Source: an uncultured Prevotellaceae bacterium (GTDB taxonomy: Bacteria > Bacteroidota > Bacteroidia > Bacteroidales > Bacteroidaceae). From it: a stretch of DNA of 64,000 bases. Position numbers and translations under genes: made by a program. Below, in pieces: positions 50,743 to 59,563 of this stretch (position 1 is its first letter; each line of letters starts with the position of its first letter). Under the pieces are notes generated by a model. That model worked only from the letters and a program-made list of their open reading frames with translations, did no database searches and had not been told where the DNA came from. The stretch lies in contig CALFJA010000076.1 of assembly GCA_937877605.1 (NCBI GenBank), forward strand, positions 1-64,000, written 5' to 3'.

Positions 50743-51378
50743 ATGCAGATTATCAGTACACTGCTCAACAACCTGAACTACGGCACCATCTTCCTCCTCA
50801 TGCTCATGGAAAGTACAGTGCTGCCCGTTCCTTCGGAACTCGTAGTCGCACCCGCAGCCTATCATGCCGCCGCCGGACACAGCAACATCTGCCTCGTCAT
50901 CCTCTTTGCTACGCTGGGAGCCGACTGCGGAGCCACCATCAACTACCTGGGAGGATACTATCTGGGGCGTCCCATCATCTACCGGCTTGCCAACAGCCGA
51001 TGGGGAAAAATGTGCCTGCTCAACCAGGAAAAACTCGAAAAAAGCGAGAACTATTTCAACAGACACGGTGCCGTTGCCACCATCACAGGAAGACTCCTCA
51101 TTGGCATCCGACACCTCATCTCCATCCCCGCCGGACTTGCTAAGATGAACTACTGGCGGTTCCTGCTCTACACAACCATTGGCGCAGGAACATGGAACCT
51201 TATCCTGGCAGCACTGGGCTGGTACTTGCACACCATAGCGCCTGAAGACAAAATGAAAGAAAACATTATCCTCTATGGCGACTACCTGAAATATGGCCTC
51301 ATTGCACTCGTGGCACTCGTGGCACTCGCCTTCTATGGGCGCCATCTATGGAAAAAGAAAAGCCGTAAAAACGACTAA
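50743..51378 (+). CDS. DedA-family membrane protein
   Basis: The 211-residue protein has the DedA (SNARE-associated/VTT) fold with MESTVLPVPSELVVAPAAYH near the N-terminus and the conserved FNRHGAVATITGRLLIGIRH and SIPAGLAKM motifs, plus membrane helices and a basic C-terminal tail (RHLWKKKSRKND). DedA proteins are linked to lipid scrambling or undecaprenyl-phosphate flipping. It begins 12 nt after glnS, probably co-transcribed. The stop is followed within about 10 nt by a variable-core hairpin repeat. Confidence 0.88.
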   Translation: MQIISTLLNNLNYGTIFLLMLMESTVLPVPSELVVAPAAYHAAAGHSNICLVILFATLGADCGATINYLGGYYLGRPIIYRLANSRWGKMCLLNQEKLEKSENYFNRHGAVATITGRLLIGIRHLISIPAGLAKMNYWRFLLYTTIGAGTWNLILAALGWYLHTIAPEDKMKENIILYGDYLKYGLIALVALVALAFYGRHLWKKKSRKND

Positions 51379-51381
51379 CGG

Positions 51382-51495
51382 TTAAGGCTACGCCTTTTCC
51401 TCCGTCGCGACTCGGCAAAGAGAAAGTCTTTTTGAGGCGGAGGGGGTAGGGGGGGGTATTTTTACTTTCTCTTTGCTCTCGCTGCTCCGTCGGTT
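51382..51495. repeat. Variable-core hairpin repeat, unit 6
   Basis: The unit has a small AAGGCTACGCCTT hairpin, CCTCCGTCGCGACTCG, then arms GCAAAGAGAAAGT (51415-51427) and ACTTTCTCTTTGC (51464-51476), perfectly complementary over 13 bp around a 36-nt G-rich loop, and finally TCTCGCTGCTCCGTCGGTT. The core differs from units 2, 3 and 5 but is equally self-complementary. It separates the convergent DedA and AlkD-like genes. Confidence 0.8.
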
Positions 51496-51535
51496 CTTTA
51501 CTGCGGCAATGCGCGTAGCGAGTCTTGGCTATTGG

Positions 51536-52231
51536 CTATCGCCTGCGCAATGTCCGAAGATAATCCTTTTGCGTATTGGTGATGCGGAAACTCTCTATCG
51601 CTTTCTGGATGGTTTTGTTGTGCACCCATAAATCCAGTTTGCCATCCTCAATCAGTCCGATGGCAGAATCCCATTGCTTTGCCAGTGCCGTGGCAAAATA
51701 CCAGGCCTGCATCATCTTAATGTAGTATTCCTGACGAGAAACACTGGCCACCGTGTGCAGATATGCTACTCGGAACCGCTCGTTGAGGAAATACTCCATG
51801 AGCATGCGGATGCCAAACCGCACCGCATACTCATGCTCCGAATGCAGCCAACGGCCAATCCATGGAAGCAGCTCATCGGTATGACGGCGGAAAATGCGCG
51901 GCGAGATCTGATCACAAGTAGCCCAGTTGTCAACATAGGAGAGATAATAGTCTATCCTTTCAACGCAAAGTGTATAGTCTTTCATTTCCGAAAGGATGAA
52001 GGGATGAAGTTGCTTCTCCTCAAACCACGCATGTGGAAGGGATTCAAGAAAGTCCACGACATCAGGCCGGCAGGCTAATTCGCGCGCATACTTCCTTAAA
52101 ATAGGAGTTTTGATGCCGTGTATGGATTCAGGAGGAAGCGTCGGAAATAACTTCGCCTGGAACATTGCATCATTGGCATTCGCATTCAGCAGAATCCAAG
52201 AGCGTATCTCATCGTGAATGGTTTGCATCAT
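51536..52231 (-). CDS. AlkD-like DNA alkylation repair protein
   Basis: The 231-residue all-helical protein matches the DNA_alkylation_repair family of HEAT-like repeats: GIKTPILRKYARELA, YLSYVDNWATCDQISPRIF and the aromatic-rich YIKMMQAWYFATALAKQWD segment. AlkD-type glycosylases remove bulky or positively charged alkyl bases without flipping; short Bacteroidetes members are annotated likewise but rarely tested. Start is one of two adjacent ATGs (52231 or 52228), about 24 nt after a TATCTTTG box. Confidence 0.88.
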   Translation of the reverse strand: MMQTIHDEIRSWILLNANANDAMFQAKLFPTLPPESIHGIKTPILRKYARELACRPDVVDFLESLPHAWFEEKQLHPFILSEMKDYTLCVERIDYYLSYVDNWATCDQISPRIFRRHTDELLPWIGRWLHSEHEYAVRFGIRMLMEYFLNERFRVAYLHTVASVSRQEYYIKMMQAWYFATALAKQWDSAIGLIEDGKLDLWVHNKTIQKAIESFRITNTQKDYLRTLRRR

Positions 52232-52339
52232 TACTTTTATTGACTGTAATGCAAAGATATTAAAAAATAACACTTTAGGATGTAATCATACCTCTTTGGA
52301 AGGGCAGTGAGGTCTTGCTTCTCGATAAAAGACACGAAA

Positions 52340-52379
52340 AGAGCGGAGAGATACCCGTCTTTGGTTTTCTCTCCGCTCT
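52340..52379 (-). terminator. Intrinsic terminator of the manC-gmd-fcl operon
   Basis: Arms AGAGCGGAGAG (52340-52350) and CTCTCCGCTCT (52369-52379) form an 11-bp stem. On the minus strand it is followed by TTTTC, just beyond the fcl stop. Confidence 0.8.
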
Positions 52380-52398
52380 ATATTTGTATCAACAAATA

Positions 52399-53568
52399 CT
52401 ACAGCAGGCTCTGACGATACCAGTCGAACAGCCGCTGCACGCCCTCCTCTATTTCCACTTTATGGGTCCATCCCAGTCGGTGGAGTTTTTCTACATCGAT
52501 GAGCTTGCGCGGCGTCCCATCAGGTTTCGAAGCATCAAAAACAACTTCTCCAGTGAAGCCAACCGTCTTTACAATCAGTTCCGAGAGTTCACGGATAGTC
52601 AATTCCTTGCCTGTTCCGACATTGATGTGGCAGTTCCGGATTTCACCCAACGAAGGAATTGCTCCCCCACGGCCAGCCGACTCGTTGCGATCGACGATGC
52701 CATCGGCGCTTTGGCCGTAATGGACAGACGAATATTTCTCTATACCGATAATGTCGCTGAAGTCAACATTCAGCAGTACATGTACGCTGGCGTCGGCCAT
52801 ATCCTCACTCCAAAGGAACTCGCGCAGAGGAGTGCCGGTGCCCCACAGTTCCACACGATTGTCACAGATGCCGTATTTCTCCAATACCCGGCGGATATCC
52901 TGACGCGAAGCCGAACCGTCAATACCTTCCACCGGACGCTTGTTCATGTCGGTGCAGATGTCGTTCCACTTCACATCGTGAAGCAGTTTAGACAAGTAAA
53001 TCTTGCGCATCATGGCCGGCATCACATGTGAATTCTCCAGATGGAAATTGTCGTTGGGACCATACAGATTGGTAGGCATCACAGCAATGTAGTTGGTTCC
53101 GTACTGAAGGTTGTAGCTTTCGCACATCTTCAGTCCGGCAATCTTTGCAATGGCATATTCCTCATTGGTGTATTCCAGCGGCGATGTGAGCAGCGCATCC
53201 TCCTTCATCGGCTGGGGGGCATTCTTCGGATAGATGCAGGTGGAACCCAGGAAGAGGAGTTTCTGCACATTGTGGGCATAAGCCTCGCTGATAACATTGC
53301 ACTGCATCTTCATGTTTTGCATGATGAAGTCGGCACGATAGAGCGAGTTAGCCATGATTCCTCCCACGAAAGCAGCGGCCAAGACCACGGCATCGGGGCA
53401 TTCCTCGTCGAAGAAGCGACGAACGGCGGCCTGGTCGGTGAGATCCAGTTCACGGTGGGTGCGCCCCACAAGGTTGTGATAGCCGCGCGATTCAAGGTTC
53501 TTCCAAATGGCCGAACCTACCAAGCCGCGATGTCCGGCTACATAAATCTTTGCATTCTTGCTTAACAT
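52399..53568 (-). CDS. fcl: GDP-L-fucose synthase
   Basis: The 389-residue epimerase/reductase makes GDP-L-fucose from GDP-4-keto-6-deoxymannose with NADPH. The extended-SDR motifs are GHRGLVGSAI near residue 12 and the catalytic YAIAK near 143; the family-typical FLGSTCIYPKNAPQPMKED is present. It is about 60-70 residues longer than E. coli WcaG because of an insert near residues 255-300 (IIGIEKYSSVHYGQSADGIV), as in some Bacteroidetes enzymes. Its ATG shares one base with the gmd stop. Confidence 0.94.
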   Translation of the reverse strand: MLSKNAKIYVAGHRGLVGSAIWKNLESRGYHNLVGRTHRELDLTDQAAVRRFFDEECPDAVVLAAAFVGGIMANSLYRADFIMQNMKMQCNVISEAYAHNVQKLLFLGSTCIYPKNAPQPMKEDALLTSPLEYTNEEYAIAKIAGLKMCESYNLQYGTNYIAVMPTNLYGPNDNFHLENSHVMPAMMRKIYLSKLLHDVKWNDICTDMNKRPVEGIDGSASRQDIRRVLEKYGICDNRVELWGTGTPLREFLWSEDMADASVHVLLNVDFSDIIGIEKYSSVHYGQSADGIVDRNESAGRGGAIPSLGEIRNCHINVGTGKELTIRELSELIVKTVGFTGEVVFDASKPDGTPRKLIDVEKLHRLGWTHKVEIEEGVQRLFDWYRQSLL

Positions 53569-54650
53569 CAGCCTTCCAGATTTGCTTTGAGATGCAACTT
53601 ACGGACGAACCTCATGTCGTGATCCACCATTATCTTAACCAACTCGGGGAAAGAAGTCTTCTGCGGGTTCCATCCGAGTTTTGCCTTGGCCTTGGCAGGA
53701 TTGCCCAGCAACTGGTCCACCTCGGCGGGACGGAAGTATTTCGGGTCGATTTCAACGATTACGCGATCGGTATTCTTGTCTACGCCTTTCTCGTCAATAC
53801 CTTCCCCCTTCCATTCGAGCTCAATGCCCACATGGTGAAAGGCCAGTGTGGTAAACTCGCGTACGGTATGGTACTCACCTGTAGCAATGACAAAGTCGTC
53901 GGGCTCCGGCTGTTGCAAGATAAGCCACATGCATTCAATGTAGTCTTTTGCATATCCCCAGTCACGGAGGGAGTTGATGTTACCCAGATAAAGTTTGTCC
54001 TGGAAACCTTGAGCTATTCTGGCGGCAGCAAGCGTTATCTTACGGGTTACGAATGTTTCGCCGCGACGCTCGCTTTCATGGTTGAACAGGATTCCGTTGC
54101 AGCAATACATGCCGTAGCTCTCGCGATAATTCTTCATAATCCAGAAGCCGTACAGTTTGGCTACGGCATACGGGCTACGGGGATAGAACGGTGTAGTCTC
54201 GCTCTGCGGAACCTCCTGTACCTTTCCGTACAGTTCGGAGGTGGAAGCCTGATAGATGCGGCATTCCTTCTCCAAGCCACAGATGCGTACTGCCTCAAGC
54301 AGGCGCAGAACACCAACGGCATCAGTGTCGGCGGTGTATTCCGGCACATCAAAGCTCACCTTCACATGACTTTGGGCTGCCAAGTTGTATATTTCGGTGG
54401 GGCGCACCTCACCAATAATGCGTATAAGCGACGAAGAGTCAGTCATGTCGGCCCAATGCAGGTTCACAAGGCGAGCCTTCTTCATATCGCGCACCCATTC
54501 ATCAAGATACAGATGCTCTATTCTTGCCGTATTAAACGATGAGCTGCGGCGCAACAAGCCATGCACCTCATAACCTTTTTCAATAAGGAATTCAGCCAGG
54601 TAGCTTCCATCCTGGCCTGTGATTCCTGTAATTAATGCTACTTTTCTCAT
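53568..54650 (-). CDS. gmd: GDP-mannose 4,6-dehydratase
   Basis: The 360-residue NADP-dependent SDR enzyme performs the first step from GDP-mannose to GDP-fucose. [15 protein letters not shown] is the nucleotide-binding motif, [19 protein letters not shown] the family signature, YAVAK the catalytic pair. The order manC-gmd-fcl, with 15-nt and overlapping junctions, gives a complete route from mannose-1-phosphate to GDP-L-fucose for capsule or glycoprotein fucosylation. Confidence 0.96.
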   Translation of the reverse strand: MRKVALITGITGQDGSYLAEFLIEKGYEVHGLLRRSSSFNTARIEHLYLDEWVRDMKKARLVNLHWADMTDSSSLIRIIGEVRPTEIYNLAAQSHVKVSFDVPEYTADTDAVGVLRLLEAVRICGLEKECRIYQASTSELYGKVQEVPQSETTPFYPRSPYAVAKLYGFWIMKNYRESYGMYCCNGILFNHESERRGETFVTRKITLAAARIAQGFQDKLYLGNINSLRDWGYAKDYIECMWLILQQPEPDDFVIATGEYHTVREFTTLAFHHVGIELEWKGEGIDEKGVDKNTDRVIVEIDPKYFRPAEVDQLLGNPAKAKAKLGWNPQKTSFPELVKIMVDHDMRFVRKLHLKANLEG

Positions 54651-54665
54651 ATTATCTGGATTTGT

Positions 54666-55727
54666 TTAATCTTCTGAATATTGTCTGATTTTTTGTTCTT
54701 CACCCAAACTGCAGATGAGTAAGGTGTCGTCATTCTCTGCTACAATATAGCCGGTCAGGCCCTGAACCACCACTTTTTTCTCCTGTGTGGTGTGCACAAT
54801 GCAGTTGTGTGAGTCCACCATCTTTATGTTTTGGCCAATAAGCGCATTCCCGTAAACATCGTGATGCGACTGCGCCAGCAAGCTTCCCCATGTTCCGAGG
54901 TCACTCCATCCGAAATCAGCGGGACATACATATATTTCCTCTGCCTGCTCCATGATGGCATAGTCTACTGAGATGTTCTCGCATTCGGGATAGAGACGGT
55001 CTATGGCTTCCTGCTCTTCCGGAGTGCCATAGAGCGGCAGCAATCCCTCAAAAATCCTGCTGATAGCTGGTTGATACACCCTGAAAGCGTTCACGATGGT
55101 TGAAACCTTCCACACAAAAATGCCCGCATTCCAAAAGAAATTGTCCTGCTTGATATATTCCTGAGCCGTGGCGAGATCTGGTTTTTCGCGAAACTTGTCC
55201 ACTCTGAAGATTTCCTTGTCGCTGACAGCGGCCGCCGAAAGGTCGGCCTGAATGTATCCATAGCCCGTTTCCGGCCGTGTGGGCTTCATTCCCAGCGTGA
55301 CAATAGCATCGCTCGAGGCTGTAAAGCGAAGGGTATTCCCTATTACGCGACGGAATTCAGCCTCGTCGGTCACGATGTGGTCGCTGGGAGTCACCACGAT
55401 GTTGGCCTGAGGATTCTCATTCTTTATCCGCCAACTGACATATGCGATACAGGGAGCGGTGTTGCGACGGCAAGGTTCCAGCAGGATATGGCTGGCTGGC
55501 AAGTCGGGGAGTTGTTCACCGACTATTTCCCTGTATTGTTGGTTGGTTACCACCCAAACATTCTCCTTGGGAAACAAGTTTCCGAACCTTTTTACTGTCA
55601 GTTGCAACAAGGTCTTGCCCACGCCGAGGACATCGATAAACTGCTTTGGTTTCACAGTGGTACTCATCGGCCAAAAGCGGCTTCCTACCCCACCGGCCAT
55701 AACAACCAAATGATTATTGTTGTTCAT
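54666..55727 (-). CDS. manC: Mannose-1-phosphate guanylyltransferase
   Basis: The 353-residue nucleotidyltransferase makes GDP-mannose from GTP and mannose-1-phosphate. GGVGSRFWPMST and KPKQF form the nucleotide-binding site, and KFREKP is the sugar-phosphate motif. It lacks the phosphomannose isomerase domain of longer ManC proteins. It leads the GDP-fucose operon; a TAAATTTG box (minus, about 55754-55747) lies some 20 nt upstream. Confidence 0.94.
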   Translation of the reverse strand: MNNNNHLVVMAGGVGSRFWPMSTTVKPKQFIDVLGVGKTLLQLTVKRFGNLFPKENVWVVTNQQYREIVGEQLPDLPASHILLEPCRRNTAPCIAYVSWRIKNENPQANIVVTPSDHIVTDEAEFRRVIGNTLRFTASSDAIVTLGMKPTRPETGYGYIQADLSAAAVSDKEIFRVDKFREKPDLATAQEYIKQDNFFWNAGIFVWKVSTIVNAFRVYQPAISRIFEGLLPLYGTPEEQEAIDRLYPECENISVDYAIMEQAEEIYVCPADFGWSDLGTWGSLLAQSHHDVYGNALIGQNIKMVDSHNCIVHTTQEKKVVVQGLTGYIVAENDDTLLICSLGEEQKIRQYSED

Positions 55728-55881
55728 AACAATTGGAATTTACCGCAAATTTAACTGAAAAACAGTTTATTGCAAAATTCTATACTCTTTTTTTCGCCGT
55801 GATTATATTCGCGCAAGGCTGCTTTTGATCTGGAAACGAAGCCTGGCAACATCCCATTCGATTGGAAATATACAAAAAAAA

Positions 55882-55925
55882 GAGCAGAACACAGGCTCAT
55901 CGTTTGACAGCACCGTGTTCTGCTC
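55882..55925 (-). terminator. Intrinsic terminator of the winged-helix gene
   Basis: Arms GAGCAGAACAC (55882-55892) and GTGTTCTGCTC (55915-55925) flank a 22-nt loop. On the minus strand a run of T follows. Confidence 0.8.
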
Positions 55926-55957
55926 CTTTTAATCTCTTTCGTATGTTTCCCTACGAA

Positions 55958-56248
55958 TTAAGCGAGGGCTACTTTGTTTTCTTCGTCTTTAATCTTACCT
56001 TCACGGAAGAGCCAGCCGAGACCGAGCAGAGTTTCCTTCTCAGAAATCTTAGCCAGTTTTGCGATTTCAGCTACGGTAAGGGCCTTACCAGCCTTGTTCA
56101 GGGTCTCGTAAACATCACCAGCGTTGAAACCTACGGTGATTGCATTGATAGTGAGGGTTGCTTTCTTGGCGGGAGCAGCCTTCTTGGCTGTTGCCTTAGC
56201 AGGAGCGGCTTTAGGAGCTGCTGCCTTTGTTGCTTTCTTTTCTGCCAT
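55958..56248 (-). CDS. Winged-helix protein with histone-H1-like basic tail
   Basis: The 96-residue protein starts with about 30 residues made almost only of Ala, Lys, Pro and Thr (MAEKKATKAAAPKAAPAKAT, then AKKAAPAKKA), like histone-H1 or nucleoid-protein tails. The rest fits a small winged-helix domain (DUF2582-like): NAGDVYETLNKAGKALTVAE, KLAKISEKETLLGLGWLFRE, GKIKDEENKV. Binding DNA as a nucleoid-associated or regulatory protein is inferred. The ATG at 56248 gives this start. Its own terminator suggests a monocistronic, well-expressed gene. Confidence 0.8.
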   Translation of the reverse strand: MAEKKATKAAAPKAAPAKATAKKAAPAKKATLTINAITVGFNAGDVYETLNKAGKALTVAEIAKLAKISEKETLLGLGWLFREGKIKDEENKVALA

Positions 56249-56383
56249 AATGAATAAATAATTTGTTATCTGATTTCTTTTACCTATGAACTGCACCTCT
56301 GAAGGTCTTGTTCACTTTTAACGATGCAAATGTAATCAGTTCCGGAAAAACCTGTCAATAATTATTGATGGGAAATTCTATTT

Positions 56384-58153
56384 TTATTCATTTTCTTGAC
56401 GCAGGTCAAGTCGTATCTGCAATTCATCCAACTGGCTGTCTTCCAACAGCGATGGTGCATCGAGCATAACATCGCGCCCGCTGGTATTCTTCGGGAAGGC
56501 AATGCAGTCGCGAATGGAGTCGAGCCCTGCCATAATGGCTACGAAGCGGTCGAGCCCGAATGCTAATCCTCCGTGAGGAGGCGCACCGTATTTGAAGGCA
56601 TTGATAAGGAAGCCGAACTGAGCCTGGGCCCTCTCGGGCGTGAATCCGAGCAATTGGAACATCTTGGCTTGCAGCTGTCCATCGTGTATACGGATGCTTC
56701 CACCACCGACCTCTATGCCGTTGCAGACAAAGTCGTAGGCTAAGGCACGGGCGTTTTCGGGATGGCTGTCAAGCAGCGGTATGTCTTCCGGGTTGGGCAT
56801 GGTAAACGGATGGTGCATGGCCATGAGGCGTTGTTCCTCGTCGCTCCACTCAAAGAGGGGGAAGTCGACAATCCACAGACATTCGAATCGGTTCTTGTCG
56901 CGCAGCCCGAGGCGGTCGCCCATCTCCAGGCGGAGGGTACTCAGTTGGGTGCGGGTCTTGTTCGGCTTATCGCCGCTGAGTATCAGGAGAAGATCACCCG
57001 GGGCGGCATTTGCCTTCTGCCGTACTTTTTCCCACACTTCGGGCGTGTAGAACTTATCGACGGATGACTTAACGGTACCATCAGCATTGAATTTGACATA
57101 GACCAGTCCCTTGGCACCAACCTGCGGGCGCTTCACAAAGTCAGTGAGTTCGTCCAGTTGCTTGCGGCTGTAGTCGGCACATCCTTTTGCCAGGATTCCA
57201 CCGATGTAGTTGGCTTGGTTGAATACGGGAAAGAGTCCGGTCCCCTTGAGTTCGTCCATCAGTTCGACGAATTTCATGCCGAAACGCAGATCGGGCTTGT
57301 CGCTGCCATATTTCTCCATGGCTTCCCTCCAAGTCATTTGGCGCAGTTTTGCAGGCAGTTCGACACCCCTGATTTCTTTGAACAGGTGCCGTGCCAGATC
57401 CTCGAACACCTGGATGACATCCTGCTGTTCCACAAACGACATTTCACAGTCAATCTGTGTGAACTCAGGCTGCCGGTCGGCGCGCAGGTCTTCGTCGCGG
57501 AAGCATTTGGCAATCTGGAAATAACGGTCGAAGCCGCTGACCATGAGCAATTGCTTGAGCGTCTGTGGACTTTGCGGGAGCGCAAAGAACTGACCCGGAT
57601 TCATACGCGAGGGAACGACAAAGTCGCGTGCGCCTTCCGGGGTACTGCCAATCAGTATAGGCGTTTCCACTTCGAGGAAGTTGCGCTCGTCGAGGAAGTT
57701 GCGTACGAGGATGGTCATCTTGTGACGCAGCTCGAGATTCTTCCTTACGACAGCCCTGCGGAGGTCCAGATAGCGATACTTCATGCGGATATCGTCGCCA
57801 CCGTCGCTCTGATCTTCGATGGTGAACGGCGGAGTAAGGCTCTCGGAGAGTACGGTAAGTTCACCGACAATAATCTCTATGTCGCCTGTTGGCAACTTGT
57901 CGTTCTTACGCTCGCGCTCGCTGACCATGCCCTTTACCTGAATGCAGTATTCCCGTCCCAGACGGTTGGCCTGCTCGCAGAGATTTGCGTCGGTCTGTTC
58001 GTTAAACACCAATTGTGTCAGACCATAGCGGTCGCGAAGGTCGACAAAAGTCATGCCACCCAATTTTCTCACGCGCTGCACCCATCCGGCCAGAGTCACC
58101 TCTTTGTTTACATCCGACAGGCGGAGAGCGCCACAAGTATGTGTCCTGTACAT
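56384..58153 (-). CDS. aspS: Aspartyl-tRNA synthetase
   Basis: The 589-residue class II synthetase has an N-terminal OB-fold anticodon-binding domain ([20 protein letters not shown]), the bacterial GAD insert, and catalytic motifs 2 ([18 protein letters not shown]) and 3 ([16 protein letters not shown]). Length is typical of bacterial discriminating or non-discriminating AspRS; with glnS present, discrimination cannot be deduced. It is divergent from the DUF1573 gene. Confidence 0.97.
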   Translation of the reverse strand: MYRTHTCGALRLSDVNKEVTLAGWVQRVRKLGGMTFVDLRDRYGLTQLVFNEQTDANLCEQANRLGREYCIQVKGMVSERERKNDKLPTGDIEIIVGELTVLSESLTPPFTIEDQSDGGDDIRMKYRYLDLRRAVVRKNLELRHKMTILVRNFLDERNFLEVETPILIGSTPEGARDFVVPSRMNPGQFFALPQSPQTLKQLLMVSGFDRYFQIAKCFRDEDLRADRQPEFTQIDCEMSFVEQQDVIQVFEDLARHLFKEIRGVELPAKLRQMTWREAMEKYGSDKPDLRFGMKFVELMDELKGTGLFPVFNQANYIGGILAKGCADYSRKQLDELTDFVKRPQVGAKGLVYVKFNADGTVKSSVDKFYTPEVWEKVRQKANAAPGDLLLILSGDKPNKTRTQLSTLRLEMGDRLGLRDKNRFECLWIVDFPLFEWSDEEQRLMAMHHPFTMPNPEDIPLLDSHPENARALAYDFVCNGIEVGGGSIRIHDGQLQAKMFQLLGFTPERAQAQFGFLINAFKYGAPPHGGLAFGLDRFVAIMAGLDSIRDCIAFPKNTSGRDVMLDAPSLLEDSQLDELQIRLDLRQENE

Positions 58154-58311
58154 ATTTACTGTATTTTTATTGACTGTTTTTATTTAATTAGCCGCAAAAA
58201 TACAAAAAAAAGTAAAAACATGCGGCATAGAATATTCCACATTTTACATTTTTATTACCTTTACCCCGGTTTTCAACCTGTAAGTATCAGAAATTAAAAC
58301 AAGTAAGCCAT

Positions 58312-58704
58312 ATGAAAAGAGTATTTCTTTTTTGTCTTTTAGCCAGTGTTTTTGTTCTGGGCATGTCTGCTCAGACAACCGGTGCACAGATAAAGTTTGA
58401 GAAGAAAACGCACGATTTCGGCACTTTCAGCGAGAACGACGGCCTGCAAACCGTTGTCTTTCCCTTTACCAACGAAGGCGATGCCCCGTTGGTCATCCAT
58501 CAGGCCATAGCCAGTTGTGGGTGTACGGTGGCAAGTTTCACAAAGACTCCCATCAAGCCGGGTGAAAGCGGTGAGGTAAAGGTCAGTTACGACGGTAAGG
58601 GTAAATGGCCTGGAGAATTCTCCAAGACCATCACAATCAAGACAAACGGGACCCCCGAGGCCGTGAAGCTCTACATCAAGGGCAACATGACGGTGGACAA
58701 ATAG
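58312..58704 (+). CDS. DUF1573 domain secreted protein
   Basis: The 130-residue protein has a signal peptide (VFVLGMSAQTT) and one DUF1573 domain, an immunoglobulin/ASH-like fold: KFEKKTHDFGTFSENDG, ASCGCTVASFTKTPIKPGES and a final TNGTPEAVKLYIKG strand. Such short proteins are very common in Bacteroidales; the function is unknown. It begins divergent from aspS and ends 4 nt before the EFR1-type gene, so they form an operon. Confidence 0.88.
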   Translation: MKRVFLFCLLASVFVLGMSAQTTGAQIKFEKKTHDFGTFSENDGLQTVVFPFTNEGDAPLVIHQAIASCGCTVASFTKTPIKPGESGEVKVSYDGKGKWPGEFSKTITIKTNGTPEAVKLYIKGNMTVDK

Positions 58705-58708
58705 CCGG

Positions 58709-59500
58709 ATGATTTTCTATTTTTCCGCCACGGGCAACACCCGATGGGCTGCCCGTCGTCTGGCAGAAGCCCTTGACGAGCGGTCCATCGACATGGCTAC
58801 CTTCGATGTGGAAGGAACCACGGTCGCTCTCGGCGAGCACGAATCGCTGGGGTTCTGCTTTCCCGTGCATGGATGGCGACCGCCATTTCTCGTCCGGGAC
58901 TTCATTGAAAGGCTGCACATCCGGACGGCACACCCTCCCTATGTATGGGCTGTGTGTACTGCCGGTGACACCATTGGCGAAACCATCGACATCCTATCGG
59001 CCGACTTGCAGGCGAGAGGTCTTCCATTGCAGGCCTCCTGTTCGCTGCTGATGCCGGAAGCATATGTTGGATTACCACTGATGGATGTCGACCCTCCTGA
59101 GAACGAGCGAAGGAAAATAAAGGCCGCCGTCAAGCAGCTGGAAGCCTTCATCCCTATGCTGAAGAACAGGCGGGAAGGCATTCACCAGCTGGTGCGCGGA
59201 CGCTGGCCCCGCATCAATTCACGCCTGTTGGGGTACTTCTTTCTCCATCACCTCATCACTGACAAGCCTTTCCGCGTGGACAAATCAAAATGCATTCAAT
59301 GCGGGTTGTGTGCCAAGGTATGCCCCGTGGGAAACATCTGTCTCACGGACGACAACCATCCGGAGTGGAAACACACAGGAAAGTGCCTCACCTGCTTTGC
59401 CTGCTATCATCACTGCCCGAAGCATGCCATTGAGTTCGGTCGCCGGACACGCCACAAGGGACAGTACCATTTCCCCGAACAGCAAGCTCAAGCAGAATAG
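58709..59500 (+). CDS. EFR1-type flavodoxin/ferredoxin fusion protein
   Basis: The 263-residue protein begins with a flavodoxin-like domain (MIFYFSATGNTRWAARRLAE, FMN loop SATGNT) and ends with two 4Fe-4S motifs (CIQCGLCAKVCPVGNIC and CLTCFACYHHCPKHA). EFR1-family proteins are electron carriers of unknown partner in anaerobes. The stop codon is inside the left arm of a 20-bp terminator stem. Confidence 0.88.
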   Translation: MIFYFSATGNTRWAARRLAEALDERSIDMATFDVEGTTVALGEHESLGFCFPVHGWRPPFLVRDFIERLHIRTAHPPYVWAVCTAGDTIGETIDILSADLQARGLPLQASCSLLMPEAYVGLPLMDVDPPENERRKIKAAVKQLEAFIPMLKNRREGIHQLVRGRWPRINSRLLGYFFLHHLITDKPFRVDKSKCIQCGLCAKVCPVGNICLTDDNHPEWKHTGKCLTCFACYHHCPKHAIEFGRRTRHKGQYHFPEQQAQAE

Positions 59501-59535
59501 CCGCGACAGGATTTACCTGTTGCGGCTATTCTGCT
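59491..59535. terminator. Long bidirectional terminator that includes the stop codon
   Basis: Arms AGCAGAATAGCCGCGACAGG (59491-59510) and CCTGTTGCGGCTATTCTGCT (59516-59535) pair over 20 bp with a single G-T wobble; the loop is ATTTA. The TAG stop of the EFR1-type gene (59498-59500) lies inside the left arm. It also serves the convergent permease gene. Confidence 0.8.
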
Positions 59536-59563
59536 TTCATACAGTTCCACGACAAAGCTGGGG

